From: Bacteroidota bacterium
Lineage (GTDB): Bacteria > Bacteroidota > Bacteroidia > Bacteroidales > WCHB1-69
NCBI GenBank assembly: GCA_023413895.1
Contig: JAEZOU010000085.1
Coordinates: 1 to 36,308 of the forward strand
Direction: 5' to 3'
DNA length: 36,308 bases
The notes under the pieces are model-generated. The model worked only from the letters and a program-made list of their open reading frames with translations. It did not search any database and was not told the origin of the DNA. Below are positions 18,430 to 26,961 of the stretch, one piece after another. Every line of letters begins with the position of its first letter. Position 1 is the stretch's first letter. A program made the position numbers and the translations under genes.

Positions 18430-20523
18430 TTAAAAACCACCTTCCCACTTTCTCATAAACCATTCCACAGCAAAAAGAACCATTAGCAGTGTGAGATAGA
18501 GCCACGAATTAAGCAATAGATTATATTTGGGAGAGTAGGAAGCTACCGTTTTAATATTTTCATTTTTAGATATTTGATTTTCTATTTTCGAAAAATCTTT
18601 AACATTATAAAATTGCGCATTTGTCGCTTCAGCTATTGATTTTAAAAGTGAATGGTCAGCCACCAAATTAAATGCTTCTACAACTAACTCTTGAATTGAG
18701 AATGCGCCAGATTTCGTCTGCTGAGGCGTGAAACCTTGCGTAGAAGCGGTCCAATGGTAATCTCCAGCAGGAAGTTCTCCCATATTCAGTGTATATGCAT
18801 TATTTTGTTTAGAGAAATTTGCTTGATACTCTTTACCTGAATTATCACTTAAGGTAATTGATACATCAGATTCATTTACAAGCTCATAACTATCATTATA
18901 AAGCTCTGCAGAAATTTCAATTGCTTCATTTTCATTATACACTTGCTTCGTTAGCACACGAAAACGGCTTTTATCACTTTTCACAGATAGATAAAGTACT
19001 ATTTTCTCAACCAACTCATCAAAAGCATCGTGATTTTGAGCATAAACATAGTTAAAAATTTTCCACTGCCAGATTCCTGTACCACAAATTGCGCCCACCT
19101 TTCGTCCATCAATATCATTAAATAAGCATAATGGATAATTGGTTTCTACGCCACTGATTTTCTGATAGATAAAGTTGTGGGTTGAACCGGCAGTTTTATA
19201 ATTTCCGAAAGGAGTTTCTACGGGAGGATAGTGAGCAAACATCTGTTTAGCTTCTTCAGAAAAGGTAAAAAGAGTAAAATTAGAGTTATAAGTAGGTGCA
19301 GCATCATTGGTAAGATTTTTATTCTGAGCGATAGTAAAACCCAAATTTTGTGCATTCAAAACTCCTAAATTTGTCTGAGAACCAATTACATACAAAACAG
19401 AAACCTTACTATTATTAATTTTAGTCATTAGTGCAGGCATTGAATTATGAGCAGAAGGCAATTGGTGCAAAATCAGTAATGAATAATCTGACAATTCTGA
19501 TTTAAAATCTTCAATATCAAAAACTTCCACTTGATATTTATCCACCTTTTCGATAGAAGACTTAATAGCGGATACATCTGGGTGGGGAGAATTATAAACA
19601 ATTGCAATCTTCTCACGTTGATCTACCACCTGAATAAAAAATGAAGTTTCATTATTTTTATCACTTATTTCACCATCCACAGAAGACAGGGTAACACGAT
19701 ACCGATGAGTACCTGTTTCTTCTGCTTCTAAATCAAACTTTACAGTTTCATAATAATTTGATGATGAGATATTTAACTCCTTAGTCCAAACCTCTTTATC
19801 TCCTTTTGTAATGGTAAGTTTTGTTGTTTTTCCAGACAATTTTGTAGCTTGTACATTGATTTCAACAGGAAATCTATTTCCTTTAAAGGTCTGCTTATTA
19901 TGATCTATTGAACTGATATAGAGGTCGGTTTGCTGCTCTGAATTTCCCATTCCGACAGTAAATACCGGATATTTCAAATATTCAGCTTTATAGAAAGGAT
20001 TCGTTCCATTATTGTAAATAGCATCAGTAAAAAGTACCATTGCGCCCATATTGCGTGTACCATACATATTTTCAACTTCATCAAAAATTGCGGAAAGATT
20101 TGTTGTTTTATCTAAAAACGAGAACATTGTATCCTCCGAAAGAATTGGATCCACCTTTTCGCCTATTTGATATTGTACCACCTCGTACTTCTCTTCTAAG
20201 CGCTCTTTAAGTTGCTGATAAGCAATAGGAAAATCATTTTTGTACCATCCCGAATCTTCATTTGCCACAATTGACTCAGAGTTATCAACTGCCAATACCA
20301 CAATAGGTTTCTCCGTTTGCTTTACCACACGCTTTACCATTGGCGCCAACAAAAGGAAGCAAATCATTGTTATTACCAATGCTCGAATGGAAGCTAAAAA
20401 CCAGGTAGATTTTCTACTAAATCTAATATTCCTATTTTTGTAATACAGTAAAAATGAATAGATTACACCAACAAGCAGACATAATGGAAGTAACCATAGC
20501 GAATATTCAGACAGAAAATTCAT
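18430..20523 (-). CDS. VWA-like membrane protein (Bat/glutamine amidotransferase-like)
   Basis: 697 aa, the first gene of the operon. Two transmembrane helices (about residues 8-28 and 41-63) and one at the C-terminus (about 670-690, ending EWFMRKWEGGF) flank a large periplasmic region. Residues 74-240 form a von Willebrand A-like domain with the metal-ion-dependent adhesion motif DNSES at 80-84. Further on, ALMTKINNSKVSVLYVIGSQ in the region 330-370 looks like a glutamine-amidotransferase-like Rossmann segment. Ig-like strands follow. It resembles the uncharacterised BatA/DUF4159-associated family; a role in envelope assembly or stress is inferred by context only. Confidence 0.78.
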   Translation of the reverse strand: MNFLSEYSLWLLPLCLLVGVIYSFLLYYKNRNIRFSRKSTWFLASIRALVITMICFLLLAPMVKRVVKQTEKPIVVLAVDNSESIVANEDSGWYKNDFPIAYQQLKERLEEKYEVVQYQIGEKVDPILSEDTMFSFLDKTTNLSAIFDEVENMYGTRNMGAMVLFTDAIYNNGTNPFYKAEYLKYPVFTVGMGNSEQQTDLYISSIDHNKQTFKGNRFPVEINVQATKLSGKTTKLTITKGDKEVWTKELNISSSNYYETVKFDLEAEETGTHRYRVTLSSVDGEISDKNNETSFFIQVVDQREKIAIVYNSPHPDVSAIKSSIEKVDKYQVEVFDIEDFKSELSDYSLLILHQLPSAHNSMPALMTKINNSKVSVLYVIGSQTNLGVLNAQNLGFTIAQNKNLTNDAAPTYNSNFTLFTFSEEAKQMFAHYPPVETPFGNYKTAGSTHNFIYQKISGVETNYPLCLFNDIDGRKVGAICGTGIWQWKIFNYVYAQNHDAFDELVEKIVLYLSVKSDKSRFRVLTKQVYNENEAIEISAELYNDSYELVNESDVSITLSDNSGKEYQANFSKQNNAYTLNMGELPAGDYHWTASTQGFTPQQTKSGAFSIQELVVEAFNLVADHSLLKSIAEATNAQFYNVKDFSKIENQISKNENIKTVASYSPKYNLLLNSWLYLTLLMVLFAVEWFMRKWEGGF

Positions 20524-20542
20524 AAAAACTTTTTTAGGGCTG

Positions 20543-20574
20543 CAAATTTACATAATTTTGCTGTATTTTTGCAA
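20543..20574 (-). promoter_or_regulatory. Promoter of the VWA-DUF4159-phosphatase operon
   Basis: On the minus strand TTG (20574-20572) precedes TAAATTTG (20550-20543) after 21 nt, a full match to the Bacteroidota -33/-7 arrangement. The start codon at 20523 follows closely. Confidence 0.6.
20553..20571 (+). promoter_or_regulatory. Overlapping -7 boxes directed at the rhomboid operon
   Basis: TAATTTTG (20553-20560) and TATTTTTG (20564-20571) both fit TAnnTTTG on the plus strand. They interleave with the divergent promoter of the minus-strand operon. Either would leave a leader of about 250 nt before the first rhomboid gene, and that leader contains a short open frame. Confidence 0.4.
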
Positions 20575-20652
20575 TTTAAATTTTGCTAAATTGAATAAAG
20601 AATAAAACATATCAATTGAAATTAATCTTTACTTCCTAAAACAAAAGAAAAC

Positions 20653-20730
20653 ATGGAAAAAGAAACATTCATAAAATTGTTACGAAAAGTCGTTAGTGAA
20701 TTTGGCAAAGTATCTGATAAAAGGATCTAG
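20653..20730 (+). CDS. Possible 25-aa leader peptide or gene remnant
   Basis: ATG 20653 opens 25 codons (MEKETFIKLLRKVVSEFGKV then SDKRI) ending in TAG at 20730. The peptide reads as an amphipathic, lysine-rich helix, unlike random AT-rich translation. It lies in the leader between the plus-strand promoter boxes and the first rhomboid gene, 93 nt before it. I do not recognise a family. It could be a small protein, an upstream regulatory frame, the N-terminal remnant of a decayed gene, or chance. Confidence 0.3.
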   Translation: MEKETFIKLLRKVVSEFGKVSDKRI

Positions 20731-20823
20731 TATAAGCGCCCAACAATCCAACGAAATATTGATAACTGCACAATAAAACTATATTTTCTATCATATTGTT
20801 AATCTAAAAAACTTAAGAAAGCA

Positions 20824-21660
20824 ATGAATGAGCAAATAGGAATTCCAAGTCGTAGCATACTTCCACCTGTTGTCAAACACCTTCTCATCATTAATGGAAT
20901 ATTTTTTCTTGCAACATATTTAATGGGACCTGCCGTTATGGGGCGTGTGAACCTATACGACATTTTCGGCTTACACTATTTTGAATCCAAGAATTTCCAT
21001 TTTTGGCAGATTATCACCTATATGTTTATGCATGGAAATTTCGGACATCTATTCTTTAACATGTTCTCGCTGTGGATGTTTGGGTCTATGATTGAAAACA
21101 TTTGGGGCAGTAAACGTTTTCTTCAATACTACCTTATAACAGGAATTGGAGCGGCAGCTATCCACTATCTAATCATATTTTTGCAAATCAATCCCGAGAT
21201 TTCGTTAATTAATCAGTTTCTGGAAAATCCAAGTTTAGAAACCTATCAATACTTGGTAGAAAATTGCCGACAAGGGAATCTAAAAGAGGTATTACAGAAC
21301 AATTTGATGGTTTTGCAAGCAAACCCGAGCGCACTGAACGAATTAACGGCAGCAACAACTTCTATTAAAGAATCTTTTGTAGGTAGCTACAATATTGTTG
21401 GTGCAAGTGGCTCTGTATTTGGGCTTTTATTGGCATTTGGAATGTTATTTCCAAATTCGTACATCTATATATGGTTCCTTTTACCTTTGAAAGCAAAATA
21501 TTTCGTTATTATTTATGGTGCATTAGAACTTTTCTTCGGCATTGCTGGCACTGCTGATGGAATTGCGCACTTTGCTCACCTTGGCGGTATGGTTTTCGGT
21601 ATTTTTATGATTCTTTATTGGAGAAAAAAGGATAGAGACAATAATTGGTATAACTACTAA
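20824..21660 (+). CDS. Rhomboid family intramembrane serine protease (first of two)
   Basis: 278 aa. The six-helix rhomboid core carries the catalytic serine in GASGS (S195) and the histidine in AHLGG (H252). The TM2 signature HGNFGHLFFNM is at residues 70-80. Between TM3 and the serine helix is an insertion of about 60 soluble residues (125-188), which places a loop on one side of the membrane next to the active site. Family members cut transmembrane segments of substrate proteins; the substrate here is unknown. It is the first gene of an apparent five-gene operon, 11 nt before the second rhomboid gene. Confidence 0.95.
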   Translation: MNEQIGIPSRSILPPVVKHLLIINGIFFLATYLMGPAVMGRVNLYDIFGLHYFESKNFHFWQIITYMFMHGNFGHLFFNMFSLWMFGSMIENIWGSKRFLQYYLITGIGAAAIHYLIIFLQINPEISLINQFLENPSLETYQYLVENCRQGNLKEVLQNNLMVLQANPSALNELTAATTSIKESFVGSYNIVGASGSVFGLLLAFGMLFPNSYIYIWFLLPLKAKYFVIIYGALELFFGIAGTADGIAHFAHLGGMVFGIFMILYWRKKDRDNNWYNY

Positions 21661-21671
21661 ATTTTAGAATA

Positions 21672-22619
21672 ATGAATAACTTCTACAACTATCAGTACAA
21701 TCCTTTTCAAAGCAATACTCAACATAATTGGAAATATTATTTGCAAAATTTCATACAAAGCAAATCCGCAATCAATAAGCTAATACTCATTAATATAGCT
21801 ATATTTTTGGTGGAATGGATTGTTGAAATTATTCTCAACTTATCTGGATTTCTCTTTTCTCTACCCAATCTCAAAGAGAGTGGTGTGGAATGGATTGTTC
21901 ACTATTTTGGCTGTCCTGCCTCTTTTGAAACCTTACTTTTCAGGCCTTGGGCACTTGTAACTTCTCTATTTCTTCACATCGATTTTTTTCACATTTTATT
22001 CAATATGTTGATGTTAAGTGTGATGGGGAAGATTTTTTGCTCTTATCTTTCAGAAAAACATCTATGGATAACCTATCTTGCGGGCGGTATTTTCGGAAAT
22101 CTTTTTTATATGGCTTCATATAATCTATTTCCAGCGTTTCAAGGTGTAATTTCAGCGTCGTACGCCATAGGTGCATCTGGAGCAATTATGGCCATCATGG
22201 CAGCAATTACCGCATATCAACCCAACCATACATTATCGTTGCTATTTATCGGTAATGTTAAATTGAAATGGTTAACCTGCTTTTTTATCATTATCGACAT
22301 TATCAGCATCGACAATGGTAATCCTGGCGGTCACCTTGCACACTTAGGTGGAGTTATTTATGGTTTTGTGTCGATGATTGTATTAAAAAAAGGAACCCAA
22401 TTCAAATTTCGGAAGAGAAATAGGGAAAGAAAGAAAAAATTTGCCACAGCTTCTAATTTTGAGTACAATAAACGCCCCGAAAGTGATGAGCAATATAATG
22501 CTCGAAAAATGGAAAAAGAGGCAAAAATCGATGCAATTTTAGACAAAATATCAAAAAACGGGTATGAATCCCTCACAAAAGAGGAGAAAGATTTTCTCTT
22601 CTTTGCAAGTAAAAAATAG
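21672..22619 (+). CDS. Rhomboid family intramembrane serine protease (second of two) with soluble C-terminal domain
   Basis: 315 aa. Catalytic residues are S169 in GASG and H224 in HLAHLGG; the TM2 signature HIDFFHILFNM is at residues 102-112. It lacks the large loop insertion of its neighbour. It carries a charged cytoplasmic extension after about 240: a basic stretch (FKFRKRNRERKKKF) and then a helical module (YNARKMEKEAKIDAILDKIS) ending in KDFLFFASKK. This resembles the short C-terminal domain (DUF6576-like) found on Bacteroidota rhomboids. The two paralogues are diverged, so this is an old duplication, not a recent tandem copy. Confidence 0.95.
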   Translation: MNNFYNYQYNPFQSNTQHNWKYYLQNFIQSKSAINKLILINIAIFLVEWIVEIILNLSGFLFSLPNLKESGVEWIVHYFGCPASFETLLFRPWALVTSLFLHIDFFHILFNMLMLSVMGKIFCSYLSEKHLWITYLAGGIFGNLFYMASYNLFPAFQGVISASYAIGASGAIMAIMAAITAYQPNHTLSLLFIGNVKLKWLTCFFIIIDIISIDNGNPGGHLAHLGGVIYGFVSMIVLKKGTQFKFRKRNRERKKKFATASNFEYNKRPESDEQYNARKMEKEAKIDAILDKISKNGYESLTKEEKDFLFFASKK

Positions 22620-22623
22620 AAAA

Positions 22624-23778
22624 ATGAAAAAGAAAAAAAGAGGTCCAATTATAGGGAAAATATTACGAATTCTCTTTTTATTATTGAATATCGTAGCAAG
22701 TACAGCACTTTTACTAATATTTTTTGCTAAAGCAATTGCACCTACAACGTGGGTAATACCTGCATTTTTAGTACTTAGTTTCAAGTATTTATTGTTTATC
22801 AACTTTGGATTTGTTCTTCTATGGATTTTTTTCAAACCAAGCAACTGTCTTATTTCGCTGTTAACAATTCTTATCAACGTTAACAATATAGACCGCACAA
22901 GACAATTTCGCGAAGAGCCTATACCTGACACTTGCGTAAACTGCGTTAAGGTAATGAGCTTTAACGCACGATCCTATGGTGTATATTGGGCTGATGGAAA
23001 AGAGAAACGAAACGAAGAGAAACAGAAAATTTTCAATCTGCTTCGCGAAGAGAAACCAGACATCTTGTGCATTCAAGAACATTTTATTGATGCCAGCGGA
23101 AAATTGGAATTTACAACGACAGATTCCCTATTGGAAATTCTTAATCTTGCTGATAATAAACGCTACTATCAATATTTCCCATCCAATCGCAACAACGAAT
23201 ATTTTTTCGGATATGCTATTTTTAGCAAATACAAGATTGTTAACAAAGGCGTGGTTACCACTCCCGACTCCTCTACTATTGCCATTTTTGCCGACATTAA
23301 ATATAAGAAAGATACAATCCGAGTTTACGACTTTCATTTGGCTTCTATCCACTTTGACAATGAAGATTATGAAATAGGAAAACAACTGATTGACAACAAA
23401 ATTAACGACCCTAAATTTAATATCAAAGCAAAAAAAATAACGGACAAATTGGAGAAAGCATTTATCAAACGGGAAGAGCAATCACAAATTTTGCACGCAC
23501 ATATCGACACTACAAAATTCCCAGTTATTGTATGCGGAGACATGAATGATGCACCTGCTTCGTATGCTTATAGCAAGGTGGGCAAACATCTAAAAGACGC
23601 ATTCCGGCAAAGTGGTTACGGCGTTGGAAGCACTTATCACGGTGATGCTTTTCCAAATTTCCGTATCGACTATATTTTCCACGACAAACGATATAAATCA
23701 TTTGGATATAAAACTGATACAACGGCAACCATATCAGATCATTATCCTGTAAGTTGCCATATTTCTCTCTTCAAATAA
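22624..23778 (+). CDS. Membrane-anchored endonuclease/exonuclease/phosphatase (EEP) family protein
   Basis: 384 aa from ATG 22624, 5 nt after the rhomboid stop. An in-frame ATG at 22564 lies inside the rhomboid gene and is not needed. Two or three transmembrane helices occupy residues about 10-85. The EEP fold follows: MSFNARSYG, ILCIQEHF with the metal-binding Glu, ASIHFDNE, CGDMNDAPASYAY (Asp/Asn catalytic pair) and the final SDHYPV His. The superfamily includes DNases, sphingomyelinases and phosphodiesterases. The position in an envelope operon suggests a lipid or extracytoplasmic phosphodiester substrate, but this is inference. Confidence 0.92.
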   Translation: MKKKKRGPIIGKILRILFLLLNIVASTALLLIFFAKAIAPTTWVIPAFLVLSFKYLLFINFGFVLLWIFFKPSNCLISLLTILINVNNIDRTRQFREEPIPDTCVNCVKVMSFNARSYGVYWADGKEKRNEEKQKIFNLLREEKPDILCIQEHFIDASGKLEFTTTDSLLEILNLADNKRYYQYFPSNRNNEYFFGYAIFSKYKIVNKGVVTTPDSSTIAIFADIKYKKDTIRVYDFHLASIHFDNEDYEIGKQLIDNKINDPKFNIKAKKITDKLEKAFIKREEQSQILHAHIDTTKFPVIVCGDMNDAPASYAYSKVGKHLKDAFRQSGYGVGSTYHGDAFPNFRIDYIFHDKRYKSFGYKTDTTATISDHYPVSCHISLFK

Positions 23779-23784
23779 TCATTT

Positions 23785-24324
23785 ATGAAAAAACTATCAA
23801 TGGATGAATTGGGGAGAATTTCCCCAGAAGAATTCAAGAAAATTGAAAAACTCCCTTTGATTATAATTTTAGATAATATTCGGAGTATGAACAATATAGG
23901 TTCTATTTTTAGAACATCTGATGCATTTGCAGTTAGCAAACTCTACCTCTGCGGCATCACGGCAACACCACCACAAAAAGAGATTGCAAAAACGGCATTA
24001 GGAGCCACCGAATCGGTAGATTGGGAATATCGAGAAAGTGCCGAATTGTTGATTCAGGAGTTGAAAAATGCAGGGTGGAAAGTTTACGCTGTTGAGCAAA
24101 CTGATAGTTCAATTATGCTAGATCAGTTTATTGTGAATAAAGAAGATAAGATTGTTCTGATTTTGGGAAACGAAGTTTTTGGGGTTGATGAGATCTTACT
24201 GCCACTCTGCGACGGAGCCATTGAAATTCCTCAATTTGGGACCAAACACTCGCTCAATGTCACCAATGCTGGAGCGATTGTAACGTGGGAAATTGTTCGA
24301 CAACAGATTCAGAATCAGCGATAA
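23785..24324 (+). CDS. TrmH/SpoU-family RNA 2'-O-methyltransferase
   Basis: 179 aa, about the length of the short TrmL/TrmH-type enzymes without an extra RNA-binding domain. The knotted SPOUT motifs are present: NNIGSIFRTSDAF (motif 1), ILGNEVFGV (motif 2) and IPQFGTKHSLNVTNAGAI (motif 3). It uses S-adenosylmethionine to methylate ribose of a tRNA or rRNA nucleotide; which one cannot be told from sequence alone. It lies 7 nt after the EEP gene and 11 nt before the helicase gene. Confidence 0.93.
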   Translation: MKKLSMDELGRISPEEFKKIEKLPLIIILDNIRSMNNIGSIFRTSDAFAVSKLYLCGITATPPQKEIAKTALGATESVDWEYRESAELLIQELKNAGWKVYAVEQTDSSIMLDQFIVNKEDKIVLILGNEVFGVDEILLPLCDGAIEIPQFGTKHSLNVTNAGAIVTWEIVRQQIQNQR

Positions 24325-24334
24325 ATCGATAGTG

Positions 24335-26533
24335 ATGAAGCAAACCACTCCGATTTATGATATCGCGAATCAATTTGCGCAATACACGCAAACCTCCATA
24401 TTCATTACAGGAAATGCGGGGACTGGCAAAACCACCTTTTTGCGCAAACTTCGCTCTACGACGCAAAAACAAATTGCAGTAGTGGCTCCTACAGGAGTGG
24501 CAGCTATAAACGCTGGCGGAGTTACCATTCACTCCTTTTTCCAACTTCCATTCACTCCTTTTGTACCTACTATTGAAGGGGAACACAACTTGATGAGCAA
24601 AATTAAAATGACTTCAATGCGACGAAAGGTAATTCAGGAGTTGGAACTTTTAGTAATTGACGAAATCAGCATGGTTCGCGCCGATCTATTGGATGAAATT
24701 GATACCGTTTTGCGCCACATTCGCTATCGTAAAAACCTTCCTTTTGGGGGTGTACAAGTAATCTTTATCGGTGATTTGTATCAATTGCCGCCCGTCGTTA
24801 CTCCTGATGTACAAGATACTTTAGCACCCTATTACGAAGGATTTTTCTTCTTCAACAGCAAAGTCATTCAACGGCAACCACCCACCTACATAGAATTCGA
24901 TACTATATTTCGACAGGAAGACTCTCATTTTATTAAACTACTAAACGAAGTGCGTCTTAATCATCTATCAAATGAGAGTTTTGAACTTTTACAACAAAGA
25001 TATAATCCTGATTATAAAATAAATAAAGAAGACAATTCCATTCTTCTCACTACTCACAATGCCAAAGCAGAGCGGATAAATAATGACGAATTGGCCAAGA
25101 TAAAAGCATCTACGCACACTTTTAAGGCTGTAATTTCAGGAGAATTTCCCGAAAAAAATTATCCCAATGAACCTACCTTAACGCTAAAAGAGGGCGCCAA
25201 AGTGATGTTTATTGCTAACGATTCGGGATATCCGCGCCGCTATTTTAATGGAAAAATTGGCGTAATTTCACGAATTGATGAGGAAAAACAGGTATTTGTA
25301 AAATGTGATGATATTGCTGAAGAGATTGCCGTTTCTCTGGAACTTTGGGAAAATATTCGTTATACAGTTAACAAATCTACAAAACAGATTGAAGAAGAAC
25401 TATTGGGCTCGTACTCTCAACTGCCACTGCGCCTTGCTTGGGCAATTACCGTTCATAAAAGTCAAGGACTTACCTTTGAAAAAGCAGTTATAGATGTTGA
25501 AGCCGCATTTTCAAGTGGCCAAACATACGTTGCTCTAAGCCGTTGTCGTAGTTTGGAGGGAATTACACTCCTATCCCCTATCCATCGTGCTAACCTTTGG
25601 ATTGACAATAATGTACAAGCATACACCAATAACAAAAAAGAGTTTTCAGAACTTTCTTCACAATTGAATCAAGAAAAAGAATATTTCAATCAAAAACTTC
25701 TCTTTGAAATCTTTGATTTTACAAATAGCAAAGGGCTAATTGAAGAACTCTTGAAAAACACAGAAAAAGACAAGATGTTCTTTAGTATAGAAACAATTCC
25801 TTATCTTACAACAATTTATAAAGAAATTGTAGAACTTGATCGGGTGGCATATCTATTTCAAAAGCAACTCAAACAAATCATTAAGGATGAGAATTTGGAG
25901 ATATTAAAGCAACGTCTAGAAGATGCTGCCAACTATTTTACTGATAATATTGAAAATACAATAACACTTATGCGCGCTCCCCAAGCTGAAACCGACAGCC
26001 GAGAAGCAGCGAATATCTTCAACGAACTCTTCCAGTCGATTTTTGGTGAACTTTCGCGGCGTAAACATCTCATCTGCAAGATTAATGAAGATTATAGTGC
26101 GGAACGAATTTTTGAATTGAAAAAGAGTTTCCGACAACCGAAATTTGAGATCAATGTCTATCATAACCATTTTGAAACGAGCAAAAAAGAGAAAGAAAAA
26201 AAGGTAAAAAAAGAAAAGAAAGAAAAGAAAACGCCTACCTACGAAATTTCCTACCAAATGTACAAAGAGGGCAAAACAATTGAGGAGATTGCCAAAGAAC
26301 GAAATTTCACCATCGGTACGATTGAGAATCATCTTTCTCGATATATATCTACAGGTGAAATTTCGGTAGAAGAGTTTGTTCCAGAGAAGTTTATCGCTCC
26401 TATAAAAGAACTATTTTCCGCTGGCGAAACTTTAAGTTCTATTTTCAATACAATGGAAGGCAACCTTACCTTTGGACAACTACGCATGATTCGCGCAACA
26501 ATGCCAGAATTAGAAAGCGAAAGCACTCCATAG
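24335..26533 (+). CDS. Pif1/RecD2-like DNA helicase with C-terminal HTH_40 domain
   Basis: 732 aa from ATG 24335; an in-frame TTG at 24293 inside the methyltransferase gene is rejected. It is a superfamily 1B 5'-3' helicase. Walker A GNAGTGKTT lies at about residues 26-34, Walker B LLVIDEISMV at about 107, the GDLYQLPPV motif near 147 and the terminal motif AWAITVHKSQGLTF near 366. From about 610 there is a lysine/glutamate-rich hinge (KKEKEKKVKKEKKEKK). It is followed by a helix-turn-helix module (YKEGKTIEEIAKERNFTIGT) of the HTH_40 type, also found at the end of some RecQ helicases. It probably acts in DNA repair or replication-fork restart. It is last in the rhomboid operon, and no clear terminator follows. 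Confidence 0.9.
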   Translation: MKQTTPIYDIANQFAQYTQTSIFITGNAGTGKTTFLRKLRSTTQKQIAVVAPTGVAAINAGGVTIHSFFQLPFTPFVPTIEGEHNLMSKIKMTSMRRKVIQELELLVIDEISMVRADLLDEIDTVLRHIRYRKNLPFGGVQVIFIGDLYQLPPVVTPDVQDTLAPYYEGFFFFNSKVIQRQPPTYIEFDTIFRQEDSHFIKLLNEVRLNHLSNESFELLQQRYNPDYKINKEDNSILLTTHNAKAERINNDELAKIKASTHTFKAVISGEFPEKNYPNEPTLTLKEGAKVMFIANDSGYPRRYFNGKIGVISRIDEEKQVFVKCDDIAEEIAVSLELWENIRYTVNKSTKQIEEELLGSYSQLPLRLAWAITVHKSQGLTFEKAVIDVEAAFSSGQTYVALSRCRSLEGITLLSPIHRANLWIDNNVQAYTNNKKEFSELSSQLNQEKEYFNQKLLFEIFDFTNSKGLIEELLKNTEKDKMFFSIETIPYLTTIYKEIVELDRVAYLFQKQLKQIIKDENLEILKQRLEDAANYFTDNIENTITLMRAPQAETDSREAANIFNELFQSIFGELSRRKHLICKINEDYSAERIFELKKSFRQPKFEINVYHNHFETSKKEKEKKVKKEKKEKKTPTYEISYQMYKEGKTIEEIAKERNFTIGTIENHLSRYISTGEISVEEFVPEKFIAPIKELFSAGETLSSIFNTMEGNLTFGQLRMIRATMPELESESTP

Positions 26534-26747
26534 AACTATCTAAATAGTAAAAATTCGTAATTATAATTTCAGTTGCATTATCCACTACAACTTGATAATA
26601 AAACTTATCGAGTACCTATGCATATACAATTCCAAAGAGAGCAAATAGAAGAATAGTTATAATGAAATCTTTCTTTCATATCTCCTAATGTAAATTAATT
26701 TCTTAGAAGATATTTGATTGAATTGGATAAAGAGTGTGATATCGATT
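26534..26747. other. Short intergenic region between helicase and repeat element
   Basis: AT-rich, no coding frame that I would support. The helicase ends at 26533 without a visible rho-independent terminator. An apparent frame from 26703 to 27026 is a shadow of the repeat element and of the end of prsW. Confidence 0.3.
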
Positions 26748-26925
26748 TGCATTAGGGATTGAAGCGGTTATGAGCGGCGAATGAGAAATTAGGAGCAAAA
26801 GTTTAGATCGTAAAATTGGCATTTTGCAGATTATTTTCAGCGAAAGAAAGAGCCGCGAAATTTGAGCGGAAAGCCCGACGGCGAGCGTTAGGATTTGTGC
26901 GAAGGAGAGCCGGAATGCCCAAATA
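26748..26925 (-). repeat. Dispersed structured non-coding element, copy A
   Basis: In minus orientation the element opens with TATTTGGGCATTCCGGC (26925-26909). A central block, GCCGTCGGGCTTTCCGC and then TCAAATTTCGCG, covers 26882-26854. It closes with GCTCATAACCGCT (26775-26763) and then CAATCCCTAATGCAA (26762-26748). The same three blocks occur in copy B at 35749-35929 with unrelated spacers. Potential stems are GCATT (26918-26914) with AATGC (26753-26749), CGGC (26912-26909) with GCCG (26882-26879), and GCGGC (26856-26852) with GCCGC (26778-26774). It lies 36 bp after prsW on the same strand, so it would be transcribed as its 3' untranslated region. It is not a protein gene. Confidence 0.75.
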
Positions 26926-26961
26926 AAATCTATATATTCTATCTTACTAATTGCAAGATTA

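Noticed and set aside
22551..23481. Several frames of more than 100 codons on the minus strand opposite the EEP gene
   Set aside because: They have no recognisable domain and lie antisense to a gene with complete catalytic motifs.
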